Shown here piece by piece: positions 1-8,646 of a stretch of 51,805 nt of DNA. Position 1 is the first letter of the stretch. The number at the start of each line of letters is the position of its first letter. The notes beneath the pieces are model-generated. The model was given only the letters and a program-made list of their open reading frames with translations. It was not told the DNA's origin and searched no databases. Origin of the DNA: Streptomyces griseoaurantiacus (lineage in GTDB: Bacteria > Actinomycetota > Actinomycetes > Streptomycetales > Streptomycetaceae); contig BNBP01000049.1 in assembly GCA_014656015.1 (NCBI GenBank), positions 1 to 51,805 of the forward strand. Direction: 5' to 3'. The position numbers and the translations under genes were made by a program.

Positions 1-2652
1 GGCGGCGGCCGCCGCCTCCGCGGCCCGGCGGGCCTCCTCCGCCCGCAGCAGCGCGGCCTCGGCCTTGCGCTGCTTCTCCAGGCGCCGTTCCTCGGCCTCG
101 GCGCGCAGCCGGGCCTCCTCCTCGGCCTCCCGGCGCAGCCGCTCCTCCTCGGCCTTGCGCCGGGCCTCCTCCTCGGCGCGCGCCTTCTCCTCCGCGAGCA
201 GCCGGGCCTTCTCCTCCTCGGCCCTGCGGCGCGCCTCCTCGGCCCGCTGCCGGGCCTCCTCGGCCTGCCGTTCGGCCTCGCGCCGCTGGGCCTCCTCCAG
301 CTCCCGGCGCTTGCGCTCCTCCTCCTCGGCACGGAGCTTGGCGAGCTGCTCCTGCCGCTCGCGCTCCAGACGCTCCTCCTCCGCCTTACGGCGCGCCTCT
401 TCCTCCGCCTTGCGCCGGGCCTCCTCCTCGGCCTTGCGGCGCGCCTCCTCCCGGGCCTTCATCTCGGCCTCGGAGAGCGGCAGCATCCGGTCGAGCCGGT
501 GCCGGACGGCCGTGGTGACCGCCTCCGGCTCCTGGCCTCCGTCGACGACCAGGTAGCGCCCGGGGTCGGCGGCGGCGAGCGTGAGGAATCCGGCGCGCAC
601 GCGGGCGTGGAACTCGGCGGGCTCGGACTCCAGCCGGTCGGGCGCCTCCGTGAACCGCTCGCGCGCGGCCTGCGGGTCGACGTCGAGCAGCACGGTCAGG
701 TGCGGCACGAGGCCGTTGGTCGCCCAGCGGGAGATGCGGGCGATCTCCGTCGGGGACAGGTCGCGCCCCGCGCCCTGGTAGGCGACGGAGGAGTCGATGT
801 ACCGGTCGGAGATGACGACCGCGCCGCGTTCCAGGGCGGGCCGTACGACGGTGTCCACGTGCTCCGCGCGGTCCGCCGCGTAGAGCAGGGCCTCCGCGCG
901 GTGCGAGAGGCCGGCGCTGGAGACGTCCAGCAGGATCGAGCGCAGCCGCTTGCCGACCGGGGTCGCGCCCGGCTCGTGGGTGAGGACCACCTCGTGGCCC
1001 TTGGCGCGGATCCACTCGGCGAGCGCCTCCGCCTGCGTCGACTTCCCGGCGCCGTCGCCGCCCTCCAGGGCGAGGAAGAAACCGTTCGTCGCGGGGGCCT
1101 GCACGGGGTCGTCCCCGCCGCGCAGGGCGTCCCGCAGGTCGAGCCGGAGGGGGACCCCGGAGCGGTCGTCGACCTTGGCGAGGACCAGGGCGGCCACCGG
1201 CAGCAGCAGGGCGCCGACCAGCATCAGGGTGAAGGCGGCGCCGCCGTGCGCGAAGACGAACTTGCCGTTGACCAGCCGGTGCGGGCCGATGCCGGCGGCG
1301 ACCACCGGGCCGAGCAGCGCGCCCAGCGCGAGGAAAACGCGGACGACGGCGTGCAGGTGTTCGGTCGTACGGGCTCGGCGCTGGTCCTCGGTCTCCTGGT
1401 CGAGCAGGGTGTGCCCGGTGTTCGCGGCGACGCCGGCGGCGGTGCCGGCCAGGGCGAGGAGCAGCAGGACCGTGGTGTCGTCCGGGACCAGCCCGGCGGC
1501 CAGCAGCGCCAGCCCGGTGAGGGCGATCGCCAGCGCGAGCAGACGGCGCCGGGACAGCGCGGGCAGCAGCCCGGGCGCGGTACGGATGCCGATCACGACA
1601 CCGCCGGTCACGGCGAGCACCTGGAGCCCGTAGAGCACGGGTCCGCCGCCGAGGTCGGCGGCGTGCAGCACGCTCACGCCGACGGCGGCCGCGATCGCGC
1701 CCGCGACGGAGGCGCAGGCCAGGACGAGCAACGTCAGCACGCCGGTGCGGCCCTTGTCGGGGACCACGCTGTTGTCGGGCCCCGCGGCCACCCGCGGGCG
1801 GCGCAGCCCCTCCAGCGGCGAGCGGGGACGCGGGGTGCGGGTGTCCGGCAGTTCCAGGGCGGTCAGCAGGGAGAGCGCGGCCGCGAACAGGCCCGCGGCG
1901 ACGTAGGAGGCCAGCGCCGCCTGGTGCTGGGCGAACCATTCGATGCCCGCGCCCAGCAGGTTGTTGAGCAGCCCGGCGAGGACCAGCGTGGCCGCGGCCA
2001 CCGGCACGGACACGAAGCCCGTGCGCAGGGACAACCGGCGCAGCGCGTCCATGTGGTCGGGCAGCGGGCGCACCGAGGCGCCCTCCGGCGGGGGCGGCGG
2101 GAGCAGCGCGGGCGCCGCGCTCTCCCTGCACACCGTCCACAACCGCTCGGCGAGCCCGGTGACGAAGGCGGTCACCAGGAGCAGCAGGAGCGCGTTGTCC
2201 GCGGTCCAGTCGATCCACAGGGGGGCGACGATCAGCAGCGCGGCCCGCAGCCCGTCGGCGCCGACCATGGTCCAGCGGCGGTCGAGCGGACCGTCCGGCG
2301 CGGTGAGCTTGCCGAGCGGGTCGAGCAGTACGGCGCCGAAGAGAAGCGTCGCGAGGACGCGTGCGCCGAGGACGCAGGCGACGGCGAAGGCCACCCCGTG
2401 GTAGCCGCCGCCGAGGGAGCCGCGTACGGCCGCCGCCTGGAAGACCAGCACGATCAGGACGAGCAGCCCCAGGGCGTCCCCGACCCCGCCGACGAGCTGC
2501 GCGCTCCACAGCCGCCTGAGCTGGGGCCTGCGCAAGAGCGCCCGCACGGCGCGCTCGCGGGAGTCGGCGACCAGGGCGTCGTCGGCACCGTCCACGCTGC
2601 CAGGGGCCTGGGAATTCGTACGGGGGGCCGTTGGCTGCTCGGCTCGCGTCAT
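1..2652 (-). CDS. tmk: Thymidylate kinase with MFS-like N-terminal domain and coiled-coil tail (3' end outside window)
   Basis: The protein would phosphorylate dTMP to dTDP for DNA synthesis, but the kinase is only part of it. Visible are 884 residues. Residues about 40-500 are hydrophobic and resemble an MFS transporter (a dozen or so membrane spans). A Tmk domain follows, with P-loop GGDGAGKST (Lys537) and the ISDRYIDSSVAYQG segment near residue 620. From about residue 727 to the window edge is an almost uninterrupted charged coiled coil built on ARRKAEEE-like octads. Start: ATG at 2652 with no Shine-Dalgarno; TAGTCT ends 6 nt upstream, so the mRNA is probably leaderless. The same three-part architecture is known for the Streptomyces protein next to topA (SCO3542 in S. 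coelicolor, from memory). The stop codon is outside the window. The membrane part may be a degenerate transporter; its function is unknown. Confidence 0.93.
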   Translation of the reverse strand, partial: MTRAEQPTAPRTNSQAPGSVDGADDALVADSRERAVRALLRRPQLRRLWSAQLVGGVGDALGLLVLIVLVFQAAAVRGSLGGGYHGVAFAVACVLGARVLATLLFGAVLLDPLGKLTAPDGPLDRRWTMVGADGLRAALLIVAPLWIDWTADNALLLLLVTAFVTGLAERLWTVCRESAAPALLPPPPPEGASVRPLPDHMDALRRLSLRTGFVSVPVAAATLVLAGLLNNLLGAGIEWFAQHQAALASYVAAGLFAAALSLLTALELPDTRTPRPRSPLEGLRRPRVAAGPDNSVVPDKGRTGVLTLLVLACASVAGAIAAAVGVSVLHAADLGGGPVLYGLQVLAVTGGVVIGIRTAPGLLPALSRRRLLALAIALTGLALLAAGLVPDDTTVLLLLALAGTAAGVAANTGHTLLDQETEDQRRARTTEHLHAVVRVFLALGALLGPVVAAGIGPHRLVNGKFVFAHGGAAFTLMLVGALLLPVAALVLAKVDDRSGVPLRLDLRDALRGGDDPVQAPATNGFFLALEGGDGAGKSTQAEALAEWIRAKGHEVVLTHEPGATPVGKRLRSILLDVSSAGLSHRAEALLYAADRAEHVDTVVRPALERGAVVISDRYIDSSVAYQGAGRDLSPTEIARISRWATNGLVPHLTVLLDVDPQAARERFTEAPDRLESEPAEFHARVRAGFLTLAAADPGRYLVVDGGQEPEAVTTAVRHRLDRMLPLSEAEMKAREEARRKAEEEARRKAEEEARRKAEEERLERERQEQLAKLRAEEEERKRRELEEAQRREAERQAEEARQRAEEARRRAEEEKARLLAEEKARAEEEARRKAEEERLRREAEEEARLRAEAEERRLEKQRKAEAALLRAEEARRAAEAAAAA

Positions 2653-2658
2653 GCGTTC

Positions 2659-2664
2659 AGACTA
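2659..2664 (-). promoter_or_regulatory. Putative -10 box of a leaderless tmk transcript
   Basis: On the minus strand TAGTCT lies exactly 6 nt before the ATG of tmk, the spacing that puts transcription start at the A of ATG. No Shine-Dalgarno is present and no good -35 is obvious. About 70 bp upstream, CATAC-CTTC-GTATG (2724-2737) is a small dyad that could bind a regulator. Inference only. Confidence 0.4.
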
Positions 2665-2889
2665 TCGGCAGGCGCCGACACCTCGAAGCAACCACCCGAA
2701 CGTACGCACGGCCTTCGCATTTACATACCTTCGTATGCGAGGAACGCCCAGCGGAGGCACGGCTCCTGACGAGACGTCGGTCGTCTTCCGTACCGCACGC
2801 GGAAGATCCGCCCGGGCGTGGCGCCGGGGCGGGCCCGCGCGCCGGCGACGGCCGAAGCGACAGCCGGTGAGCCAGGAAGAACAGGAAGA

Positions 2890-2916
2890 AGGGGCCGGGC
2901 GCATCGCCCGGCCCCT
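2890..2916 (-). terminator. Hairpin terminator downstream of topA
   Basis: Eleven perfect base pairs (arms 2890-2900 and 2906-2916) around a 5-nt loop, starting 21 nt past the topA stop. It has no U-tract, as is usual in Streptomyces. It separates topA from tmk. Confidence 0.7.
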
Positions 2917-2937
2917 CCACCGTTCCGCTCGGCTGCC

Positions 2938-5781
2938 CTACTCGGCCGGGGCCGTCTTCTTCGCAGTCGTCTTCTTGGCCGTCGTCGTCTTCTTCGCGGC
3001 GGTCTTCTTCGCCGTCGTCGTCTTGGCGGCCGTCTTCTTGGCGGTGGCCTTCTTGGCGGGTGCCTTCTTCGCCGCCTTCTTGGCGGTCTTCTTGGCCGGC
3101 CCCTTCGCCCGCTTCTCCGCCAGCAGCTCGTACCCGCGCTCCGGAGTGATCTCCTCGACGCTGTCGCCGGAGCGCAGCGTCGCGTTGGTCTCCCCGTCGG
3201 TGACGTAGGGCCCGAAGCGGCCGTCCTTGACCACGACCGGCTTTCCGCTGACCGGGTCCTCGCCCAGCTCCTTCAGCGGCGGCTTCGCCGCGGCCCGGCC
3301 ACGCTGCTTGGGCTGGGCGTAGATCGCCAGCGCCTCCTCCAGCGTGATCGTGAAGAGCTGCTCCTCGGCCTGCAGGGAGCGCGAGTCGGTGCCCTTCTTC
3401 AGGTACGGGCCGTAGCGGCCGTTCTGCGCGGTGATCTCCTGGCCCTCGGCGTCGGTGCCGACGACCCGGGGCAGCGACATCAGCTTCAGCGCGTCGTCCA
3501 GGGTGACGGTGTCCAGCGACATCGACTTGAACAGCGAGGCCGTGCGCGGCTTGACGGCGTTCTTGCCGGTCTTCGGGGTGCCCTCGGGGAGCACCTCGGT
3601 GACGTAGGGGCCGTAGCGGCCTGCCTTGGCGACGATCGGGCGGCCGGTCGACGGGTCGGTGCCCAGCTCGAAGTCGCCGCTCGGCTTGGCGAGCAGTTCC
3701 TCCGCGTACTCCACGTCGAGCTCGTCGGGTGCGAGATCGTCGGGGATGTCGGCGTGCTGGTACTGCTCGGAGTCCTTCTCGCCGCGCTCGATGTACGGGC
3801 CGTACCGGCCGACCCGGAGCACGATGCCGTTGCCGATGGGGAACGAGGACACCTCGCGGGCGTCGATCGCGCCCAGGTCGGTCACCAGTTCCTTGAGGCC
3901 GCCGAGGTGGTCCCCGTCGCCGTTGCCCGCCGCGGCCGCGCTGGCGGCACCGGCAGCGCTGTCGGCACCCTCCGCGCCGTCCTCGACTTCTCCGAAGTAG
4001 AAGCGCCGCAGCCACGGCACCGCGCGTGCCTCGCCGCGGGCGATGCGGTCGAGGTCGTCCTCCATGCGTGCGGTGAAGTCGTAGTCGACCAGCCGGCCGA
4101 AGTGCTTCTCCAGCAGGTTGACCACGGCGAACGACAGGAAGGACGGCACCAGGGCCGTGCCCTTCTTGAAGACGTAGCCGCGGTCCAGGATGGTCCCGAT
4201 GATCGACGCGTACGTGGACGGGCGGCCGATCTCGCGCTCTTCGAGCTCCTTGACCAGGCTCGCCTCGGTGTAGCGGGCCGGGGGCTTCGTTGCGTGCCCG
4301 TCGACCGTGATCTCCTCGGCGCCCAGCGCGTCGCCCTCGGCGACCTGCGGCAGCCGCCGCTCGCGGTCGTCCAGCTCGGCGTTCGGGTCGTCGGCACCCT
4401 CGACGTACGCCTTGAGGAAGCCGTGGAACGTGATCGTCTTGCCGGAGGCGGTGAACTCGGCGTCCCGCCCGTCGGCGGCCGTGCCGCCGATGCGCACGGT
4501 GACGCTGTTCCCCGTCGCGTCCTTCATCTGCGAGGCGACGGTCCGCTTCCAGATCAGCTCGTAGAGGCGGAACTGGTCGCCGCTCAGGCCGGTCTCGGCG
4601 GGCGTGCGGAAGCGGTCGCCCGAGGGACGGATCGCCTCGTGCGCCTCCTGGGCGTTCTTGACCTTGCCGGCGTACGTGCGCGGGCGCTCCGGGAGGTAGT
4701 CGGCCCCGTAGAGCTGGGTGACCTGGGCGCGGGCGGCGGCCACGGCGGTGTCCGACAGCGTCGTGGAGTCCGTACGCATGTAGGTGATGTAGCCGTTCTC
4801 GTACAGCTTCTGCGCGACCTGCATGGTGGCCTTGGCGCCGAAGCCGAGCTTGCGGCTCGCCTCCTGCTGCAGCGTCGTCGTACGGAACGGGGCGTACGGC
4901 GAGCGGCGGTAGGGCTTGGACTCGACGGAGCGGACGGCGAAGCGGGTGTTCTCCAGGGCGGCGGCCAGGGCGCGGGCGTTCGCCTCGTCCAGGTGCAGGA
5001 CCTGCCCGCTCTTCACCTGCCCCAGGGAGTCGAAGTCGCGGCCCTGCGCGACCCGGCGTCCGTCGACACTGGCCAGGCGGGCCACGAGCGAGGACGGGTC
5101 GGAGGGGTCACCGGCGCGGCCGGTGGAGAAGGTGCCCGTCAGGTCCCAGTACTCGGCGGAGCGGAAGGCGATCCGCTCGCGTTCCCGTTCGACGACGAGC
5201 CGGGTGGCGACGGACTGGACGCGGCCCGCCGAGAGCCGCGGCATGACCTTCTTCCACAGCACCGGCGAGACCTCGTAGCCGTACAGGCGGTCGAGGATGC
5301 GGCGGGTCTCCTGGGCGTCGACCAGCTTCTGGTTGAGCTCGCGCGGGGTGCGCACGGCCTGCTGGATCGCGTCCTTGGTGATCTCGTGGAAGACCATCCG
5401 GTGCACCGGGATCTTCGGCTTCAGCACTTCCTGGAGGTGCCACGCGATGGCCTCGCCCTCGCGGTCCTCATCGGTGGCGAGGAAGAGTTCGTCGGACTCG
5501 CGCAGCAGCTCCTTGAGCTTCTTGACCTGCTGCTTCTTGTCCGCGTTGACCACGTAGACGGGCTGGAAGTCGTGCTCGACGTCCACGCCGAGGCGGCGCA
5601 CCTCGCCGGTGTACTTCTCCGGCACCTCCGCGGCACCGTTGGGAAGGTCGCGGATGTGCCCGACGCTCGCCTCGACGGTGTAGCCGGGGCCCAGGTAGCC
5701 CTTGATCGTCTTCGCCTTGGCAGGCGACTCGACGATGACGAGTCGGCGGCCGCCCTGTGCGGTCTCGCTGGTCGGGGACAA
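2938..5781 (-). CDS. topA: DNA topoisomerase I
   Basis: Type IA topoisomerase that relaxes negative supercoils through a 5'-phosphotyrosine intermediate. The TOPRIM domain starts at VIVESPAKAKTI and carries DEDREGE; the active-site Tyr is in ITYMRTDST (about Tyr334). The C-terminal half has repeated zinc-less GRYGPY/GRFGPY modules, then a Lys/Ala/Thr tail of about 55 residues (AKK and TAKK repeats) typical of actinobacterial TopA and thought to help processivity. I place the start at TTG 5781 (947 aa) because GGAGAG lies about 10 nt upstream and the protein then begins SPTSETAQ like other Streptomyces TopA. An in-frame ATG at 5853 would add 24 residues, but that stretch contains a perfect hairpin (5822-5839) better explained as leader RNA. 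Known in the genus to be induced by excess negative supercoiling. Confidence 0.96.
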   Translation of the reverse strand: MSPTSETAQGGRRLVIVESPAKAKTIKGYLGPGYTVEASVGHIRDLPNGAAEVPEKYTGEVRRLGVDVEHDFQPVYVVNADKKQQVKKLKELLRESDELFLATDEDREGEAIAWHLQEVLKPKIPVHRMVFHEITKDAIQQAVRTPRELNQKLVDAQETRRILDRLYGYEVSPVLWKKVMPRLSAGRVQSVATRLVVERERERIAFRSAEYWDLTGTFSTGRAGDPSDPSSLVARLASVDGRRVAQGRDFDSLGQVKSGQVLHLDEANARALAAALENTRFAVRSVESKPYRRSPYAPFRTTTLQQEASRKLGFGAKATMQVAQKLYENGYITYMRTDSTTLSDTAVAAARAQVTQLYGADYLPERPRTYAGKVKNAQEAHEAIRPSGDRFRTPAETGLSGDQFRLYELIWKRTVASQMKDATGNSVTVRIGGTAADGRDAEFTASGKTITFHGFLKAYVEGADDPNAELDDRERRLPQVAEGDALGAEEITVDGHATKPPARYTEASLVKELEEREIGRPSTYASIIGTILDRGYVFKKGTALVPSFLSFAVVNLLEKHFGRLVDYDFTARMEDDLDRIARGEARAVPWLRRFYFGEVEDGAEGADSAAGAASAAAAGNGDGDHLGGLKELVTDLGAIDAREVSSFPIGNGIVLRVGRYGPYIERGEKDSEQYQHADIPDDLAPDELDVEYAEELLAKPSGDFELGTDPSTGRPIVAKAGRYGPYVTEVLPEGTPKTGKNAVKPRTASLFKSMSLDTVTLDDALKLMSLPRVVGTDAEGQEITAQNGRYGPYLKKGTDSRSLQAEEQLFTITLEEALAIYAQPKQRGRAAAKPPLKELGEDPVSGKPVVVKDGRFGPYVTDGETNATLRSGDSVEEITPERGYELLAEKRAKGPAKKTAKKAAKKAPAKKATAKKTAAKTTTAKKTAAKKTTTAKKTTAKKTAPAE

Positions 5782-6218
5782 CTTCGCTCTTCTCTCCGGT
5801 CGGCGCAGTGGGGCTCCATCTCCCGGGCCACTGCCCGGGGGGTGGGTCGTCATGGTGACGCTGCGGAGTGTGACGGTACCTCCCGCCCCCGTGTCAAACG
5901 GGAAAAGCCCGCAACGGCCACTCGAACGGTAACCCGACTCGTGCTATTCCTGCCGCCCGGAGTGGGTGACGGCCCGGCGTGGTCGAAGCGGAGCAGCCTT
6001 TCCCACTTGCCCGGCGCCCCTTGTCCGGGCCCTTCCGGCCCTCGGACGAGGGAGCCCGCCCCCGGCGCTCGGCAATGCGCACGGTGGCGTAGCCGGTGGT
6101 ACGTACGGCGGCGTACGCAGGAAGGACGCACGCCGTGGTGCGCGCCGGTCGGCTCACCACCGCGTGAGGCGCGGGACCGCGAGCGGGGCCGCTCTCACCG
6201 CACCGGGCACCGGACCGC
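5782..6218. other. Intergenic region upstream of topA
   Basis: No convincing gene. It holds the topA leader and promoter elements described separately, and one copy (6152-6170) of a 19-bp repeat whose other copy is the 3' end of the next gene. Confidence 0.5.
5822..5897 (-). promoter_or_regulatory. topA leader hairpin and candidate promoter
   Basis: On the minus strand a perfect TTGACA (5897-5892) is followed 17 nt later by GTCACA (5874-5869), a poor -10 as expected of a supercoiling-sensitive promoter. Downstream, CCCGGGC-cact-GCCCGGG (5822-5839) forms a 7-bp, 4-nt-loop hairpin about 40 nt before the TTG start. The promoter assignment is inference. Confidence 0.4.
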
Positions 6219-6235
6219 TCACCACCGCGTGAGGC
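6152..6235. repeat. 19-bp direct repeat at the end of the small membrane-protein gene
   Basis: GCTCACCACCGCGTGAGGC occurs at 6152-6170 and again at 6217-6235; similarity extends about 10 bp to the left with three mismatches. The right copy encodes the last residues (LTRW, stop) of the 65-aa gene. The left copy lies just beyond its end and still spells LTRW-stop in one frame. Each copy contains CTCAC-N6-GTGAG, a small hairpin. Confidence 0.75.
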
Positions 6236-6416
6236 ACCACGCCGCCGCCGCGAGCGCGCCGATTCCGCTGAGGACCGCGAGGGTCGTGGATGCGACGGGA
6301 CTCACACCGTCGGCGATCGCCTCGCCACGTCTGCGCCGCACGACGGTCCAGCTCAGCAGGCCGCTCCCGAACAGAGCGAACACCGTCCCCGCGAACACCG
6401 CCGGTCCGCTCTCCAT
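6219..6416 (-). CDS. Small two-span membrane protein, unknown function
   Basis: A 65-residue protein beginning MESGPAVFAGTVF. It has two hydrophobic helices (about residues 5-24 and 41-61) separated by a basic loop VVRRRRGEA, so the loop is probably cytoplasmic and both ends outside. ATG 6416 is preceded by AGGGGAGC at good distance. Codons are G/C-rich at third positions as in neighbouring genes. It sits between topA and the methyltransferase on the same strand but with large gaps on both sides, so it is probably its own unit. No function can be inferred; I believe a protein of this kind occurs at the same place in other Streptomyces. Confidence 0.65.
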   Translation of the reverse strand: MESGPAVFAGTVFALFGSGLLSWTVVRRRRGEAIADGVSPVASTTLAVLSGIGALAAAAWCLTRW

Positions 6417-6762
6417 GCCCCGCTCCCCTGCCGTCCCGCCGCCCACGTCCGGGCCGCGCCCGCCGGGCCACCCGGCCCGGCGAGGCGAGGCTGACAGGCG
6501 GGGAGGACGGAGGACCGGCGGACGGGCGAACCGGGGGTGAACACGGGGCGGCCGGGAGCGGTGCACCGGCACGGCGGAGGGCGGGAGGGCGCACCGGGCG
6601 GGCGGCGCCGGACGCGCGCAGGCCCGGAGGGGCCGCCGCGAGGGGCGATGCCGGGCGCCCACGGGACGGTGACGTCCTCGTCCGGAACGGTTCGCCGCAC
6701 GCCGGCCGTACCGGCCGCACGCGGGACCGGACGGGCCGCCGTCGCCCGAGGGCGAGCCCCCG
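6417..6762. other. GC-rich intergenic region without a gene
   Basis: Extremely GC-rich, with short G-runs and an imperfect inverted repeat (about 6676-6733, outer arms CGTCCGG/CCGGACG around GCCGG-CCGTA-CCGGC) that could terminate the methyltransferase transcript. Nothing else is recognised. Confidence 0.4.
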
Positions 6763-8307
6763 TCAGCCCGCCGGTTCGAGGAAGCCCTGCTCCACCAGGA
6801 GCCGGATCTGCGCGGGCGTCCGGTCCCGCAGCGCGACCGGGTCCTCGCCGACGAGCTGGGCGATGGCGTCCAGAATGCGTCCCGCGCTCAGCGTGCCGTC
6901 GCACACCCCGGCGAAGCCCGCGCCGACCGTGTCCACGGTGGTGGCCCGGCGCATGCCGCGGTACTGGCGCAGCACCACGTGCTCCGGGTCCTCCGCGCCG
7001 GGCAGCCCGACCTGCTCCTGGACGACCTCGGCGGCCAGCCGGAAGTGCCCGGCGAGCAGCGCCGCGTCGTCGTGCGCCCGCAGGAAGTCGACCCGGTCGA
7101 AGTGCGCCCGCACGACGTCCCCGAGCGGCTGTTCGACGGAATGCGGCCACTCCTCCACGATCACCGAGGGTTCCGGGGCCTCCGACCGGCGCAGGGTGAT
7201 CCAGCCGAAGCCGACCGCCTTCACCTTGCGCGCCTCGAACGCGTCGAGCCACGCGTCGTAGCGCGACTGGTACCGGGCCGTGTCGTCGCGGTGGTCCCCC
7301 GCGTCGCGCAGCCACAGTTCGGCGTACTGGGTGACGTCCTGCACCTCGCGCTGGACGATCCACGCGTCGCAGCCGCGCGGCACCCACGAGCGCAGCCGCT
7401 CCTGCCAGTCCTCCCCCTCCACGTGCTGCCAATTGGCCAGGAACTGGGCGAACCCGCCCGGGTTCAGCCGGCCCCCCGCCTGCTGAACGAGCGTGCGGCA
7501 CAGATCGTCCCCGGCCATGCCGCCGTCGCGGTAGGTGAGCCGGGCGTCGGGCGAGATGACGAACGGCGGGTTGGACACGATCAGGTCGTACGTCTCCTCC
7601 TCCGGGACCGGCTCGAACAGGGAGCCCTCGCGCAGATCGGCGGCGGGCGCCCCGGAGAGGGCGAGGGTGAGCGCGGTGATGTGCAGCGCACGCGGGTTGA
7701 CGTCCGTCGCGGTCACCCGCGTGGCGTGCCGGGAGGCGTGCAGCGCCTGGATGCCGGAGCCGGTGCCGAGGTCGAGCGCGGCGCCCACGGGTGTGCGGAC
7801 GGTGAGCCCGGCCAGCGTCGTCGAGGCGCCGCCCACGCCGAGCACCACGGACTCCTGACGGCTGCCGATGCCGCCCGCGCCGCCGACCGCGCAGCCGAGG
7901 TCGGAGACGATGAACCAGTCGTCGCCGTCGGCCCCGCCGTACGGCCGCACGTCGACGGTGGCGGCGACCTCGTCTGCGCGGTCGGCGGCGCGGGTCAGCC
8001 AGCCGGCCTCCACGCAGGCCTCGACGGGCAGCGCCGCCGCCACGCGCGCGAGGGGCACGGGCTGCTGCAGCAGGAACAGCCGGACGAGTGCCTCCAGCGG
8101 GGTGTCGCCCCGGGTGGCCCGCAGCGCCGGGACCACCTCGCTGCGGGCGAGGGCGGCGTAGGCCGGGGCGCCGAGGAGTTCGAGCAGCCCGTCGGCGGTG
8201 AAGGAGGCCGCCCGCAGCGCGTCCCGCAACGCGGCGGTGACGTCGGGGCGGTCGGTGGACGGCAGGGGGGCCGAGGCGGCCGGAGGGGCCGGGTGGGAGG
8301 TGCTCAC
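6763..8307 (-). CDS. Class I SAM-dependent methyltransferase (MTS/HemK-like)
   Basis: 514 residues from GTG 8307, which has a G-rich stretch upstream as a weak ribosome site. A unique N-terminal region of about 170 residues precedes the methyltransferase fold. Motif I DLGTGSGIQAL binds SAM, an acidic residue follows in TDVNPRAL, and motif IV is NPPF (SNPPFVIS), the signature of enzymes that methylate an amide or exocyclic amino group (glutamine-N5, adenine-N6, guanine-N2). Its substrate may be rRNA or a protein and cannot be decided here. The C-terminal about 200 residues (VKAVGFGWITLRR onward) are specific to the actinobacterial family. It probably stands alone: the upstream neighbour is an insertion-sequence remnant and the downstream gap is large. 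Confidence 0.85.
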   Translation of the reverse strand: MSTSHPAPPAASAPLPSTDRPDVTAALRDALRAASFTADGLLELLGAPAYAALARSEVVPALRATRGDTPLEALVRLFLLQQPVPLARVAAALPVEACVEAGWLTRAADRADEVAATVDVRPYGGADGDDWFIVSDLGCAVGGAGGIGSRQESVVLGVGGASTTLAGLTVRTPVGAALDLGTGSGIQALHASRHATRVTATDVNPRALHITALTLALSGAPAADLREGSLFEPVPEEETYDLIVSNPPFVISPDARLTYRDGGMAGDDLCRTLVQQAGGRLNPGGFAQFLANWQHVEGEDWQERLRSWVPRGCDAWIVQREVQDVTQYAELWLRDAGDHRDDTARYQSRYDAWLDAFEARKVKAVGFGWITLRRSEAPEPSVIVEEWPHSVEQPLGDVVRAHFDRVDFLRAHDDAALLAGHFRLAAEVVQEQVGLPGAEDPEHVVLRQYRGMRRATTVDTVGAGFAGVCDGTLSAGRILDAIAQLVGEDPVALRDRTPAQIRLLVEQGFLEPAG

Positions 8308-8352
8308 GCCCCCATTGTGGCCCGCACGCCCACCCCTGCGCCCGCCCCCGCG

Positions 8353-8646
8353 CCCACCTGAACACCGCCCTGGATGACCACTCCCGCCCGGCCTGCGCCG
8401 AGGGCCTGCCCGACGAGAAGGCCGCCACCCGCGGCGGCTTCCTGCGACGGGCAACTGACTGGTTCGCCCAACAGGGCGTCACCGTCGGACGGATCCTGAC
8501 GGACGACGCCCGGGCCCGCCGCAAGGGCCCGGCCCGGAAAGCCGCCCTCCCGAAACTCGGCGCGACCGGCAAGCTCACACGCGCCGCACTCGACGGACAC
8601 CCACCCCATCAGCCGTGTGAACAACCCTGCGGGTCACTACACCTAG
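8353..8646 (+). pseudogene. Remnant of an IS481-family transposase
   Basis: Read forward from 8353 the DNA encodes HLNTALDDHSRPACAEGLPDEKAATR and, soon after, FAQQGVTVGRILTDD, which match the catalytic region of IS481-type transposases (ALDDHSR...LPDEK...GVTVERVLTDNG). The middle is deleted or scrambled. Near the end a +1 frame change restores the usual C-terminus PISRVNNPAGHYT followed by TAG (8644-8646). Both ends of the gene core are thus present but no intact frame remains. It lies between the methyltransferase start and the lipoprotein stop, overlapping the latter tail to tail by a few bases. No terminal inverted repeats were recognised. Confidence 0.85.

Noticed and set aside
386..2769. 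Two frames of 700-750 codons over the tmk region
   Set aside because: The true tmk frame carries the P-loop and coiled coil and is open from 2652 to the window edge; these others are shadows.
2818..6540. A 1240-codon open frame on the plus strand antisense to topA
   Set aside because: It is the high-GC shadow of topA. TopA is unmistakable on the other strand and the plus frame has no domain and a biased composition.
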